DNA of 6,692 bases from Candidatus Hydrogenedentota bacterium (GTDB lineage Bacteria > UBA8481 > J006), in the NCBI GenBank assembly GCA_003697085.1, contig RFFU01000067.1:1-6692 (forward strand), read 5' to 3'. A model generated the notes under the pieces. It was not told the origin of the DNA and searched no databases. It saw only the letters and a program-made list of their open reading frames with translations. Numbering within the stretch: the first letter of the stretch is position 1; every line of letters starts with the position of its first letter. The position numbers and the translations under genes are program-made. This document shows, in pieces, positions 1 to 4,860 of this stretch.

Positions 1-227
1 CCTTCTCCCTCTCCTGCCGGTAGCCGCAGCCGCTGGCCGACAAAAAGCCTTCGAGGATCCGTGATTCCGTTCAAACGCGCCAGTTCTTTCCACCGCTCTC
101 CGTCTCCGAGCTCCGAACGCGCAATCGAATAGAGCGTCTCTCCCGAACGGACAATGTGAATGCCTTCCTCCCGCTCCAATGCGGAACTGGACCCAGTGAA
201 AAGGACCACGAGAAAGACGAGCGCCAT
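1..227 (-). CDS. Exported LysM-domain protein, 3' end cut by window
   Basis: Seen: 75 complete codons run off the left edge of the window. The product starts with a Sec-type signal peptide (MALVFLVVLFTGSSSA, then LEREEG), followed by one LysM domain from about residue 23 to 72. LysM hallmarks are IVRSGETLYSIA, ELGDGERWKELA and PRRLFVGQRLRLP. Known: LysM domains bind N-acetylglucosamine-containing glycans, usually peptidoglycan, so an envelope location is expected. Start choice: ATG at 227 has GGAGG at 236-240 with good spacing; an in-frame ATG at 233 lies too close to it. The gene begins 125 bases downstream of the ArsR-type regulator on the same strand, so co-transcription is plausible. Its LysM shares the ELGD-x-ERW and PRRL signatures with the protein at 2877-4745, suggesting paralogy. 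What follows the LysM domain is outside the window, so an enzymatic or FecR-like C-terminus cannot be judged. Confidence 0.85.
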   Translation of the reverse strand, partial: MALVFLVVLFTGSSSALEREEGIHIVRSGETLYSIARSELGDGERWKELARLNGITDPRRLFVGQRLRLPAGEGE

Positions 228-352
228 GCACATCCCCTCCCGAGGCGGCCTCCGACGACCCAATCTCCGGTCCCCCTCCTCTTCCGTTCCGCCGTTCCAG
301 TCCATCCGCTCTCCCGCGATCCGGCCTCTTGCCACTTTCCCACGACCGAGTC

Positions 353-730
353 TCATCTTTCCGTCACCAATCTTTGATTTTCCCGCGCCGCCCGCCTCAG
401 CTGATCAACAAGGATCGAACGCATAAGGCGGCACGCCTTGACGAGACGTTTATCTCGGAGCCGGTAGTGGATCGAAGTCCCTGTGCGACGCGTCTCCACA
501 ACGCCGGCGTTTCGGAGAATCTGGAGGTGTTGGGAAAGATAGGGCTGGGATACCTGCAAGGCCTCCACCATCTCGTTCACCGTCTTCTCTCCGTTTTCCA
601 GTTGATGGATTACGCGAATCCGCAACGGGTGAGTAAATACGCGGCAGACAGCCGCTTGTTTCCGAAAAATTTCCTCATCCCCTTCCTTCTGAATGATCTC
701 GTCTTTCCGACTCCTCCTTCGGCTCATCAT
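353..730 (-). CDS. ArsR/SmtB-family winged-helix transcriptional regulator
   Basis: Seen: 125 residues, the usual family length. A basic N-terminus (MMSRRRSRKDE) leads into helix 1 and the family signature FTHPLRIRVIHQL (32-44). Next come the helix-turn-helix (about 50-75, with VSQPYLSQHLQILRNAGVV), the beta wing (ETRRTGTSIHYRL, 79-91) and a C-terminal helix (about 94-115). Known: these homodimers repress transcription and release DNA on sensing metals, sulfide or redox state, or act without a ligand. The ELCVCDL-type metal site is absent, since the matching helix reads TVNEMVEAL. The only cysteines are Cys29 (helix 1) and Cys100 (C-terminal helix), both in the dimerisation region; a thiol switch there is speculation. 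Start: AGGAG lies 3 bases before ATG 730 and 6 bases before ATG 727, so translation may begin at either. The target is unknown; the downstream LysM gene and its own promoter region are natural candidates. Confidence 0.88.
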   Translation of the reverse strand: MMSRRRSRKDEIIQKEGDEEIFRKQAAVCRVFTHPLRIRVIHQLENGEKTVNEMVEALQVSQPYLSQHLQILRNAGVVETRRTGTSIHYRLRDKRLVKACRLMRSILVDQLRRAARENQRLVTER

Positions 731-805
731 TCGCTCCTTCCCATTCCTCCTTCGTATTCCCCTTTCCCGATCCTTCCCCGATAACTTCGCCTCAACCCAA
801 ATTTC

Positions 806-925
806 GCCGTCGCCCTTGGCCCTATCTTTGGCGCCATCCTTCTCCTTGTCTCTGCCCCAGCCCCTGCTCCCACCCCTGCCGCTGCCCTTGTCATCCCCCT
901 TGTCCTTGGCCTTGTCTTTGTCCTT
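806..925 (-). repeat. Degenerate hexanucleotide tandem repeat, in frame with the regulator
   Basis: Read on the minus strand the stretch parses into 20 six-base units such as AAGGAC, AAAGAC, AAGGCC, AAGGGC, AAGGAG and AAGGAT, with GC-richer variants (AGGGGC, TGGGGC) in the middle. The units keep the reading frame of the ArsR-type gene and would read as Lys-Asp, Lys-Ala and Lys-Gly dipeptides. The frame stays open from the TGA at 929-931 into the gene, but no ATG, GTG or TTG occurs before ATG 730. Coding is therefore not supported. The repeat is degenerate, so it has drifted or was never exact. Confidence 0.6.
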
Positions 926-986
926 AACTCAACCATCCCACCCATTGCTTTCCCTTCCCTTTCTTCCCTTCCTTCCGCCTTCTTTC

Positions 987-1014
987 CTTCTCCCTTCTCC
1001 CTTCTCCCTTCTCC
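987..1014. repeat. Four exact tandem copies of CTTCTCC
   Basis: Four perfect 7-base units (987-993, 994-1000, 1001-1007, 1008-1014) followed by CTTTT. This is a short simple-sequence repeat inside the pyrimidine-rich tract. Exact copies imply recent slippage expansion and possible length variation between strains. It lies in the possible leader of the regulator gene. Confidence 0.85.
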
Positions 1015-1178
1015 CTTTTCGCCTCACGCTCCTCGCCTCTTCCCCTTTTCTCCACCTTACTTTCGCGCTCTTCCTTCAGCCCCTTGCTTTTTCCCTTTCG
1101 CCTCTCTGCCTTTCTCTTTTCCTTTCCTCCCTTCTCTTCGCCTCCCCGGCCTCCTCCTGACCTTATTTCATATATTCG

Positions 1179-1207
1179 ATTATATAGATGTTTATATATT
1201 TTGTCAA
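1179..1207 (-). promoter_or_regulatory. Consensus sigma-70-type promoter directed toward the regulator gene
   Basis: On the minus strand the -35 hexamer TTGACA occupies 1207-1202 and the -10 hexamer TATAAT occupies 1184-1179, separated by exactly 17 bases of AT-rich spacer. Both hexamers match the Escherichia coli sigma-70 consensus perfectly. Initiation would be expected near 1172, giving about 440 bases of purine-rich leader before the ArsR-type start at 727/730. A two-codon frame (ATG AAA TAA) lies at 1170-1162, close to the expected start of transcription. The island is strikingly AT-rich against its GC-rich surroundings. Activity in this organism is inferred, since its sigma-factor preferences are unknown. 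Confidence 0.65.
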
Positions 1208-1242
1208 CCTATTTTTTGAGTCGTGCGGATTCAAAAAATGGG
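1208..1242. repeat. AT-rich inverted repeat abutting the -35 element
   Basis: ATTTTTTGA at 1211-1219 is perfectly complementary to TCAAAAAAT at 1231-1239, with the 11-base loop GTCGTGCGGAT. The pairing extends outward through one T-G wobble and two C-G pairs to 1208 and 1242. The repeat ends directly beside the -35 hexamer at 1202-1207 and lies upstream of it in the direction of transcription. It could be an operator or activator site. As a hairpin it could also be a weak terminator on either strand, because the stem itself carries the A and T runs. Confidence 0.7.
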
Positions 1243-1245
1243 TAG

Positions 1246-1320
1246 AGCGGTTTCATAAGGCTTTCTTCCCCCTTGATATTGCGGGATTTCCGAGGCCGGC
1301 ACGGTACTTATGAAACCGCT
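1246..1320. repeat. 14-bp perfect inverted repeat, 47-bp spacing
   Basis: AGCGGTTTCATAAG (1246-1259) and its exact reverse complement CTTATGAAACCGCT (1307-1320) flank 47 bases. Perfect 14-base arms at this distance are unlikely by chance. Possible readings are the terminal repeats of a small non-autonomous element (75 bases in all), a cruciform, or paired half-sites for a regulator. I see no transposase and no flanking target-site duplication: the outer bases are AG before the left arm and TC after the right arm. Each arm contains an outward-facing ATG that reads Met-Lys-Pro-Leu, a consequence of the symmetry. Confidence 0.75.
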
Positions 1321-1637
1321 TCTAGTTGTCTATCATCGCCTTTCGCTCATTCTCGGCGACCATCCTGGCCTCCTCCGAGGTATCGGCCTAAACGTCCAGC
1401 CATGGACGTCTTTAACGGCTTCGGAAGCCGCCACAAGGCGATTTCGACATCCGCCCCTACCTACAAAATAAAATTGCCCCCATTTGAGTCACACGTTCCC
1501 CCGATCAACACCGAGGAGCACCGGCAAGAATCCTCACGACGTTCCGATCAAAAGCAACTTTCTCCACTCTTCGGGATTCACCGTGCTCTCCCTTTCCTCC
1601 TTGCCCGAACACAATCGCCCCCCTCACCCCGGCCCTC
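1321..1637. other. Intergenic stretch with two small hairpins, no convincing gene
   Basis: About 320 bases of mixed composition. Two adjacent stem-loops can be drawn: ACGTCCA (1392-1398) with TGGACGT (1403-1409) around a 4-base loop, and CGGCTT (1416-1421) with AAGCCG (1425-1430) around a 3-base loop. CCGCCCCTAC at 1451-1460 resembles the right end of the palindromic repeat at 1837-1860 and may be a half copy. A 53-codon plus-strand frame (1310-1471) begins inside the 14-bp inverted repeat but has no visible ribosome binding site or recognisable product. I see nothing else here. Confidence 0.5.
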
Positions 1638-1671
1638 CCTGCCTGCGCCGCGATGCGTCGCGGCAGGCAGG
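1638..1671. repeat. Long GC-rich stem-loop
   Basis: CCTGCCTG (1638-1645) pairs with CAGGCAGG (1664-1671). Inside it, CCGCG (1648-1652) pairs with CGCGG (1659-1663), leaving a CG bulge at 1646-1647 and a short loop. A thymine run does not follow on either strand, so it does not look like an intrinsic terminator. Its position beside other palindromes suggests it belongs to the dispersed-repeat cluster. Confidence 0.75.
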
Positions 1672-1712
1672 TCCCCGGGGGCGAGGGAGAATACGGCGGT
1701 CGCCGGCGGTCT

Positions 1713-1786
1713 TGGGGGATTCCGCGGCAGGCACTGATTCGCATTCATGGGGGATTCCTCGTCGGGCTGCGCCCGCCTCGGAATGA
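1713..1786. repeat. Direct repeat plus nested palindrome
   Basis: TGGGGGATTCC occurs twice, at 1713-1723 and 1748-1758. The second copy begins a nested hairpin: ATTCC (1754-1758) with GGAAT (1780-1784), enclosing GGGC (1764-1767) and GCCC (1771-1774). The arrangement ATTCCTCG, a GC-rich core, then CGGAATGAC resembles dispersed intergenic repeats I associate with environmental bacterial genomes. That family link is from general familiarity and is not demonstrated here. Confidence 0.65.
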
Positions 1787-1792
1787 CAAACA

Positions 1793-1860
1793 GGGCGACC
1801 CGCCGGTCGCCGCTACAAGCGCTGGTCGTGCCAGGAGGGCGACCGGCCGGTCGCCCCTAC
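1793..1860. repeat. Two copies of a 24-base REP-like palindrome
   Basis: Copy 1 (1793-1816) and copy 2 (1837-1860) match at 22 of 24 positions and have the same orientation, separated by 20 bases. Copy 2 begins with a perfect 20-base palindrome at 1837-1856 (GGGCGACCGG and its mirror) and ends CCTAC. Copy 1 keeps a GGCGACC / GGTCGCC stem at 1794-1800 and 1805-1811. Short paired palindromes in an intergenic region are typical of REP/BIME-type elements, which are normally moved by a RAYT transposase encoded elsewhere. None is visible in this window. Confidence 0.8.
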
Positions 1861-1933
1861 AGTCCACGATCCAATCCATCCGCCTCCTTTTCTCCACCGT
1901 TTCTCGCAGACGAGAGAGTCTGTACTCTACTCT

Positions 1934-2017
1934 CCCTTTTGCCTTTCGCCCTTTGCCTTTTGACTTTTCCCTCTTCCCTTTTGCCTTTTTCCTTTTGCCT
2001 TTTGCCTTTCTCTTTTT
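1934..2017. repeat. Twelve-unit degenerate heptanucleotide tandem repeat
   Basis: The plus strand parses without gaps into twelve consecutive 7-base units with consensus GCCTTTT. Exact or near variants include CCCTTTT, GCCTTTC, GACTTTT and TCCTTTT. The 7-base period holds despite substitutions, as in the short tandem heptamer repeats known from some cyanobacteria and other bacteria. Seven is not a multiple of three, and an open frame across it gives only Phe/Leu/Pro-rich sequence, so a coding role is unlikely. It lies downstream of trpF and upstream of nothing on its own strand. Confidence 0.8.
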
Positions 2018-2105
2018 TCCGTCTCTTCCGCAGTTCCCTCTCCCACCTCCTCACCTTCTTCCTTTCTCTCTGTGTCCCTGTGCCTCTATGGCAAATCCTT
2101 TTTCC

Positions 2106-2178
2106 GTGTCATTCCGCGTCCTCCGCCGCCCCCGGCTCCGTCCCTTACGGCGAAATTGTCAAATTGTAAGAATGACAC
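2106..2178. repeat. Inverted repeat straddling the 3' end of trpF
   Basis: GTGTCATTC (2106-2114) and GAATGACAC (2170-2178) are perfect 9-base arms 55 bases apart. The right arm lies inside the last codons of trpF and the left arm is downstream of its stop. A CCTTTTT run follows the right arm on the plus strand. The pair could act weakly as a terminator for plus-strand transcripts, but no plus-strand gene exists here. For trpF transcripts the arm is followed by purines, so it is not an obvious intrinsic terminator. A short direct repeat AAATTGT (2153-2159, 2161-2167) lies between the arms. Confidence 0.6.
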
Positions 2179-2783
2179 CTTTTTAGAAACGTGCGTATCT
2201 TGGCTCGATCCTTTATCCCCGGGGCAGACTCGACTCCGGAAGCGACATCCACACCGGCCGGATGAAATCTCGCAACAACGTCCACCACAGTCTCCGGCGT
2301 CAGTCCCCCCGCAAGAATGTACGGCCTTTTGATCCTCTTCAGCAACGTTTCGGGAACCCGCCGGCCCGTCCCCCCCACCAATCCCTCGACCTTCGCATCA
2401 ACCAGAACCCATTCTCCTTCCCACGCGTTCACCGCATCTACGTCCCGCTCGCTTCCCACATGAACCGCTCGGATCACCGGTATCCCCCCCACTTCCACGC
2501 GCCCGTCCCATTCCCCATGAATCTGGAGGAAATCCGGTCTTCGAGAAGATTCCAGAAGCCTCTCGAGTTCTTCCTCGGCCGGAGAAACGAAAAGCGCCAC
2601 AACCTTCGGCCTCTCTTCCCCCGGCCATTCCGTCTCGAAGGCCTCCCATATCTCGAAGAAGGTCTCGATCGGAGCGGAACGGACGGATTTACGCCAGAGG
2701 TTCACTCCGATCCAATCCGCCCCCTCTCGCCCACAAAAAAGCGCATCCTCCACCGAACGAATCCCACAGATCTTCACAATCAT
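2145..2783 (-). CDS. trpF: Phosphoribosylanthranilate isomerase (TrpF)
   Basis: Role: cytoplasmic Amadori isomerisation of N-(5-phosphoribosyl)anthranilate to CdRP, the third step from chorismate to tryptophan. Seen: 212 residues in a (beta-alpha)8-barrel pattern. The catalytic-cysteine motif KICGIR (Cys6) opens the protein. LQIHG follows at 86-90, the general-acid Asp129 in LVDAKV, the phosphate-binding GGTG (137-140) and AGGLTP (158-163), and the terminal GVDVASGVE with GIKD (177-192). The loop after the second strand reads NLWRKSVRSAP where most members have a SPR motif, a mild deviation. The start at ATG 2783 has AAGGA six bases upstream. The gene lies 93 bases downstream of the LysM/FecR-like gene and probably shares its transcript. 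The last nine residues (HSYNLTISP) extend past the usual barrel end and overlap a repeat arm. No trpB or trpA follows. Confidence 0.95.
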   Translation of the reverse strand: MIVKICGIRSVEDALFCGREGADWIGVNLWRKSVRSAPIETFFEIWEAFETEWPGEERPKVVALFVSPAEEELERLLESSRRPDFLQIHGEWDGRVEVGGIPVIRAVHVGSERDVDAVNAWEGEWVLVDAKVEGLVGGTGRRVPETLLKRIKRPYILAGGLTPETVVDVVARFHPAGVDVASGVESAPGIKDRAKIRTFLKRCHSYNLTISP

Positions 2784-2876
2784 CGGAAATCCTTCTCCCC
2801 CGATCGTGCGGATCGTTCCAGAAAGAATTCACTCACGAGAATGCATCCGCCCCGCCCCGCGGCGATCGAATCGACC

Positions 2877-4745
2877 TCAGAGGCTTCCGACGAGAACGCC
2901 GATTCCCACAAGCAAGATGTTTCCGAAGAACCTGCGGGCCTTCCCCTGTGGATCGACCGTTTCGGTCACCATTCCATCGGTTGAAATAATCAACCGATTT
3001 CCTTCCGAATCCTGAAACGATATCTCCGTCACTTGAACGAAACCATCGCTCATCTTCTCCGGGGTCGGAATCCGGAAGATGTACTCCCCCGCCGGTGTCA
3101 GTCGTTCCGCGGTGGCTTCGAGTTGAAGATCGCCGGGTCCGTTCAACTTCACGCGCGCCGTCTCCGCGCTCCCCAACTCACTTCCCGCGTCCGCGGCGGC
3201 GACCGTAAGGAGAATTTCCTCTCCGGGAGCAATCCGCTTTCTCGCCGTCTTCACCGAGACGAGCCGCGGAGGCTCGCGGTCCAGCAGGAAGGTGCTCCGG
3301 CCCGCCGCGACAACCTTTCCGCCGACTTCCCACTTCCACATCTTCTCGTTCTTTCCCGCTTGAAGGGAAAGGATCGCGGGAAGTTCCTTCCCATCCGCCA
3401 AGACACGCCCAGCGGGCACCGCCGCGGCGGCGCTGACGATCCCCTTCTCGGCCAACCCCACCAACGCCACCGCCGTCCGGGCCACGGGGCCGTTCGGCCT
3501 CAACCGTGCCTCGATCCCCACAACGAAGAGCGACTCCTGCGCTTGAATCGGAACGGAGAACGATCCGTCGCCACCGGCCGTCGTCTTCTCCCGGCCCACC
3601 GTAACCGTTGCTCCGGGCGTCGCCGTTCCCTTCACAATCCATCCCCCTCCGGCGCCCTCGACGGCCCACGCCTTCACTTCCGGGCGACGGCGATCCACAA
3701 CGAAAGCAACTCGCGGTCCCGGAAGCCGATCGGCCGCACCCAACGGTACAACTTGATACGCGAACGATCCTTCGGGGACCTTTCTGACGATAATCCTGTG
3801 ATCCGTTATCACCCTCTCCACGCGAGGCCGCGTCAAATCCTTCGGGATGAGCGAAAAGCGGTAAGCGGTGACACCCGAAACCGCCGGCCACTCGAACGAG
3901 AGATCCCTTTCCGCCAACACCGCGCCTTCCTCAGGTGTTCCGGTCGCCAACGGTTTCGGGCCGGGATCCAGTAACAGGTTTCCCGAAGCAATTTGAGCCG
4001 TCTGGCCCGCCTCCAGGACAACATTCTCGATTCCTTCCTGTTTCACCTCCACCTTTCCCTTCAACGCCGCAATCAGCACCTCTTTCTTCTCATTCACGCG
4101 AACATAAATTTCGCCGGAAAGAGTCCGCGCGGTCGCGTCCCCCGCGTGGACCGTTCCCTCCCCTCCTTCGATCGAAAGGTCCAATTCTCCGAGGTGAACC
4201 CGCGCCGAGAAGGCCGCCCCGTCTTCCTGAACCGTCTCCATCTCGACGATTGAATAAGGACCGATCTCTCCGCTGATCCGCGGAAGAACGAAATCGGCTC
4301 GCCCCGTGCTGGCCGTCATAACCCACGAGCCCCCCGCGAAATCTCGGGCGGCCCAGAGGGGCACCCAAGGATTCTTCTCCGAAACTCGGAAGCGGATCGA
4401 ACCGGCCAGTCCCCGGATCGACGGAACACCCAACAGATGAGCCGTTACCTTTCCCGAGACGACCGGCGCCGCCGCGGGCTTTCTCTCCTCCGGAATCTCG
4501 ATCACCCGTCCCGCAAGCAAACGGCGGGGATTGTCGATCTCGTTTTCATCGGCGATCTCGCGCCACCGTTCTGCGTCGCCCAGCTCCCGCGCCGCGATCT
4601 TCGCCAATGTATCGCCTTTCTTGACACGATACGGCTTCGCCGATCCCGCCGAGACGCAGACCACAAGCAACACCATCGCCGCCGAAAGGAAACGTCCCAC
4701 ACGCCTCCCTTTCCGCCCTCTCTCCGCTCGATCTCTTCTGATCAT
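2877..4745 (-). CDS. Exported LysM, FecR-like and Ig-like multidomain protein
   Basis: Seen: 622 residues from ATG 4745. A strongly basic N-terminus (RRDRAERGRKGRRVGR) and hydrophobic core ending SAGSA form a Sec signal peptide; the cysteine in LLVVC lacks a proper lipobox. A LysM domain follows (about 39-86: YRVKKGDTLAKIA, ELGDAERWREIA, NPRRLLAGRVIEIP). Then comes a FecR-like beta-rich region (about 118-255, including TASTGRADFVLP, GEIYVRV and VVLEAGQTAQI) and several Ig/fibronectin-like beta regions (about 265-590). The C-terminus has a hydrophobic stretch (NILLVGIGVLVGSL). Known: LysM binds peptidoglycan, and the FecR fold occurs in anti-sigma regulators and in many exported proteins without a sigma partner. 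None is encoded here. Start: ATG 4745 has GGAG seven bases upstream; a GTG at 4781 would add 12 residues but lacks a clear site. The gene sits between trpG and trpF, 115 bases after trpG. Inferred role: periplasmic or cell-wall-associated structural or sensory protein, not tryptophan synthesis. Confidence 0.85.
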   Translation of the reverse strand: MIRRDRAERGRKGRRVGRFLSAAMVLLVVCVSAGSAKPYRVKKGDTLAKIAARELGDAERWREIADENEIDNPRRLLAGRVIEIPEERKPAAAPVVSGKVTAHLLGVPSIRGLAGSIRFRVSEKNPWVPLWAARDFAGGSWVMTASTGRADFVLPRISGEIGPYSIVEMETVQEDGAAFSARVHLGELDLSIEGGEGTVHAGDATARTLSGEIYVRVNEKKEVLIAALKGKVEVKQEGIENVVLEAGQTAQIASGNLLLDPGPKPLATGTPEEGAVLAERDLSFEWPAVSGVTAYRFSLIPKDLTRPRVERVITDHRIIVRKVPEGSFAYQVVPLGAADRLPGPRVAFVVDRRRPEVKAWAVEGAGGGWIVKGTATPGATVTVGREKTTAGGDGSFSVPIQAQESLFVVGIEARLRPNGPVARTAVALVGLAEKGIVSAAAAVPAGRVLADGKELPAILSLQAGKNEKMWKWEVGGKVVAAGRSTFLLDREPPRLVSVKTARKRIAPGEEILLTVAAADAGSELGSAETARVKLNGPGDLQLEATAERLTPAGEYIFRIPTPEKMSDGFVQVTEISFQDSEGNRLIISTDGMVTETVDPQGKARRFFGNILLVGIGVLVGSL

Positions 4746-4860
4746 CCCTTCACTCCACCGAAACCGTAACCTCTTTCGCACAGCCGGTCTCGCTCGCTCC
4801 CGATCTTCCGCCCGCGACCCTTGCGCAACGCCGCCCGCGGGACGCCCCCGCTGCCGCTCA

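Larger units (their letters stand above)
731..1160. other. Low-complexity pyrimidine-rich (+) intergenic tract
   Basis: About 430 bases almost devoid of purines on the plus strand, built of CCTT, CTCC, TTCCC and CTTGTC runs. Open frames appear on both strands only because stop codons are rare in such composition; their products would be monotonous Leu/Ser/Pro (plus) or Lys/Arg/Glu/Gly (minus) peptides. I see no credible gene. The tract lies between the consensus promoter at 1179-1207 and the ArsR-type gene, so if that promoter drives the regulator this would be its purine-rich mRNA leader. It contains the two tandem repeats listed separately. Confidence 0.7.

Noticed and set aside
727-945. 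72-residue minus-strand frame whose stop overlaps the regulator's start (ATGATG)
   Set aside because: The overlap is attractive for translational coupling, but the product is low-complexity Arg/Gly/Ala sequence from the hexamer repeat and has no clear ribosome site.
693-1160. 155-residue plus-strand open frame rich in Leu, Ser, Pro and Phe
   Set aside because: It is an artefact of pyrimidine-only composition with no stop codons. It overlaps the regulator's 5' end and has no domain-like pattern.
1310-1471. 53-codon plus-strand frame beginning MKPLLVVYHRL
   Set aside because: Its start lies in the 14-bp inverted repeat, no ribosome binding site precedes it, and its codons run through two hairpins and a possible REP half copy.
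1793-1860. CRISPR array
   Set aside because: There are only two repeat copies, each a near-complete palindrome, with a single 20-base gap and no cas genes. REP-like repeats explain it better.
1653-2186. 177- and 140-residue plus-strand frames across the repeat cluster
   Set aside because: They translate palindromic and heptamer repeats, in two overlapping frames at once, and have no recognisable family features.
3178-3891. 237-residue minus-strand frame and other long frames within the LysM/FecR-like gene
   Set aside because: They are out-of-frame shadows in GC-rich coding DNA; the Gly/Arg-rich composition is typical of such shadows.
4811-4841. Inverted repeat CCCGCG / CGCGGG between trpG and the LysM/FecR-like gene as a terminator
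   Set aside because: The stem is only 6 bp with a 19-base loop and no thymine run on the transcribed strand. It is expected by chance in GC-rich DNA.
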